From contig CAKOWZ010000003.1 of assembly GCA_934129745.1 (NCBI GenBank), forward strand, positions 1-64,000: 64,000 bases of DNA. The letters run 5' to 3'. Position numbers and translations under genes: made by a program. This document shows, piece by piece, positions 62,587 to 64,000 of this stretch; position 1 is the first letter of the stretch; each line of letters starts with the position of its first letter. The notes under the pieces are model-generated. The model worked only from the letters and a program-made list of their open reading frames with translations, had not been told where the DNA came from and searched no databases. This DNA is from an uncultured Clostridia bacterium. GTDB taxonomy: Bacteria > Bacillota > Clostridia > TANB77 > CAG-508.

Positions 62587-63627
62587 ATGTCAAAAATAGC
62601 TAAAGAAAAAATTGATGAAAAAAAATTAATTAATGAAAGTAATAGTAGTTCTAAGAAAAAAAGTCCTACTAGAAAGGTTGAACAAGTAATTAAAAATGTT
62701 GAAGTTTCTGATAATGCCAAAAAGTCTGCAAAAAAGACAACTGTAGGAAAAAAATCTTCTACAAAATCAACTTCTAAAAAATCTACTATTGAAAAAAATT
62801 CTGCCAATAAATCTACTCTTAAGGAATCTACGGCTGAAAAAAAATCTACGGTAAAATCATCTTCTAAAAAATCTTCTGCCGTAAAAAATTCTACAAAGAA
62901 ATCGACTTCTAAAGAATCGACAGTTGAAAAGAAATCTGCAGCAAAATCAACTGCTAAAAAAACATCTGCAAAAAAGCCAACCTCTTCTAAGTCAACTAAA
63001 ATCACTGGTGAGAAAAAAGAAACTTCAAAAAAATCAACTAGAAAAAAATCTGAAAAATCACCTGAACCACAAGTTCAAATTTTAGAATATTATGATTTAC
63101 CATACAAATATGGAAATACAGTTGTAAAACTTTTAGCACAAACTCCAAAAACACTTTTTGTTTATTGGGAAGTTTCTGATTCAGATATCGAAAATTTTAA
63201 AAAGACATATGGAGATGACTTTTTTTCTAAAACAAAACCTATTTTAATTGTTCATAATTTAACACTTAATAAAACAAATGAAGTTGAAATTAATGATTTT
63301 GCAAATTGCTGGTATCTAAATACAGATGATTCAGATTGTAAATTTGATATTGAGCTTGGTCGAAAATATATTGAAAAATCAACTAATTCTAATGATAATT
63401 TCAATAAATCAAATTATTTATCAATTGCAACTTCAAATGATTTACAATCACCTAATAACCATATTTTATTTGAGAAAATTAAAGAATTTGTTATTTTTAG
63501 AAATGTAAATACTAATACTGTTTTTAAAAAGAATATTAAATCTTTTAAATTTTTAAAAGATATTTATAGATTTTACAAGGAAATGTATGATGAGGATATT
63601 GTTAATAATCCTTCATCTAAATTCTAG
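62587..63627 (+). CDS. DUF4912 protein with histone H1-like Lys/Ser repeat domain
   Basis: 346 residues. Residues 1-155 are Lys/Ser/Thr/Ala repeats of the KKSTxKxS type (SSTKSTSKKSTIEKNS and many variants), strongly basic like histone H1 or the Hc1 proteins. From about 160, DUF4912 begins: LEYYDLPYKYGNTVVKLLAQ, KTLFVYWEVSDSDIENF and NKTNEVEINDFANCWYLNTD. DUF4912 is often next to GH57 and glycogen genes. The charged domain might bind nucleic acid or glycogen; not shown. 30 bp ahead of the GH57 gene, so co-transcribed. Confidence 0.8.
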   Translation: MSKIAKEKIDEKKLINESNSSSKKKSPTRKVEQVIKNVEVSDNAKKSAKKTTVGKKSSTKSTSKKSTIEKNSANKSTLKESTAEKKSTVKSSSKKSSAVKNSTKKSTSKESTVEKKSAAKSTAKKTSAKKPTSSKSTKITGEKKETSKKSTRKKSEKSPEPQVQILEYYDLPYKYGNTVVKLLAQTPKTLFVYWEVSDSDIENFKKTYGDDFFSKTKPILIVHNLTLNKTNEVEINDFANCWYLNTDDSDCKFDIELGRKYIEKSTNSNDNFNKSNYLSIATSNDLQSPNNHILFEKIKEFVIFRNVNTNTVFKKNIKSFKFLKDIYRFYKEMYDEDIVNNPSSKF

Positions 63628-63657
63628 TTTAAAAATTTAGAAAGGAACTTAATTATT

Positions 63658-64000
63658 ATGAGCGAAACAAAAGGATATGTAAGCTTTGTATTACATGCAC
63701 ATCTTCCTTTTATACATCACCCTGAAAGTGAAGATTATCTTGAAGAACAATGGCTTTATGAGGCTATTTCTGAAACATATATTCCACTTCTTACAAATTT
63801 CGAAATGCTTGTTAATGAAGGTGTTAATTTTAGAATAACTATGTCTCTTACTCCACCTCTTATGTGTATGCTTTCTAATGAATTATTACAACAAAGATAT
63901 ATTAAATATTTAAAACAACACATTGAATTAGCTGAAAAAGAAATTAAAAGAACTTCTTATGATGAACATTTAAATAGTCTTTCTAAATATTATTTTGAAA
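63658..64000 (+). CDS. GH57 family glycosidase / 1,4-alpha-glucan branching enzyme, partial
   Basis: Starts at ATG 63658 with AAAGGAAC upstream and runs off the window. The frame reads MSETKGYVSFVLHAHLPFIH, HPESEDYLEEQWLYEAISET, ITMSLTPPLMCMLSNELL. HAHLPF-(I/V) and the following W-L-Y-E-A are the GH57 N-terminal region of branching-enzyme-type (DUF1957-containing) proteins. It would act on glycogen with the glycosyltransferase upstream. 114 codons are visible of an expected 520 or more. Confidence 0.85.
   Translation, partial: MSETKGYVSFVLHAHLPFIHHPESEDYLEEQWLYEAISETYIPLLTNFEMLVNEGVNFRITMSLTPPLMCMLSNELLQQRYIKYLKQHIELAEKEIKRTSYDEHLNSLSKYYFE

Noticed and set aside
62568..63005. 145-codon minus frame opposite the DUF4912 gene
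   Set aside because: It is the complement of the Lys/Ser repeats (Phe/Asp/Val-rich, repetitive) and has no start context.

Overview
The window is very AT-rich (roughly 27-30% GC by eye) and looks like the chromosome of a spore-forming member of the Clostridia (Firmicutes). The evidence is a spoIIP gene, a T-box leader on glyS, AGGAGG ribosome sites, a Cmk-PlsC fusion, a bifunctional Rel, and many short secreted proteins with the same composition. Species cannot be named from the sequence.

Layout. (1) 1-5900 is a graveyard of Tn4451-like mobilizable elements against the 3' side of a tRNA-Leu: two tnpV genes, a frameshifted MobV relaxase, a second relaxase tail, a KilA-N gene and a Nudix hydrolase. 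(2) 6100-15800 is backbone with orphans: smpB, gpsA, plsY and der, several secreted or lipoprotein genes, and isolated plus-strand orphan genes with near-consensus promoters. (3) 15899-36300 is an accessory island on the 3' side of tRNA-Gly(UCC). It is made of modules of one to a few minus-strand genes: sugar isomerase-like, PepC-like, YhcG, KilA-N, nuclease-hydrolase fusion, MFS, a 1083-residue AlbA/Schlafen-like protein, HD, nucleoside hydrolase, GNAT, MATE, HAD and ABC. The modules are separated by a repeated intergenic unit of up to about 300 bp. Each full unit has a leftward promoter for the cargo gene, a rightward promoter, a copy of the 3' end of tRNA-Gly, and terminator hairpins. No integrase is visible. 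(4) 36400-64000 is mostly housekeeping on the minus strand: cell-wall genes, glyS with its T-box, pgi, spoIIP, rel, recJ, rdgB, typA, rpsA, cmk-plsC, asd, and at the right edge a glycogen-type glycosyltransferase, a DUF4912 protein and the start of a GH57 enzyme.

The best candidate for an undescribed system is the cassette-like array at tRNA-Gly (about 15.9-30.8 kb). Its repeat unit looks like an attachment site fused to a short transcription unit. The 5' arm of that unit can pair with the same bases that form the terminator, so the RNA could switch between two folds. Secondary points are a double PIN-like orphan protein, the AlbA-like giant with a cut-off hydrolase beside it, a dockerin-bearing glucosaminidase, and two families of small palindromic intergenic repeats, one of which creates false upstream start codons.
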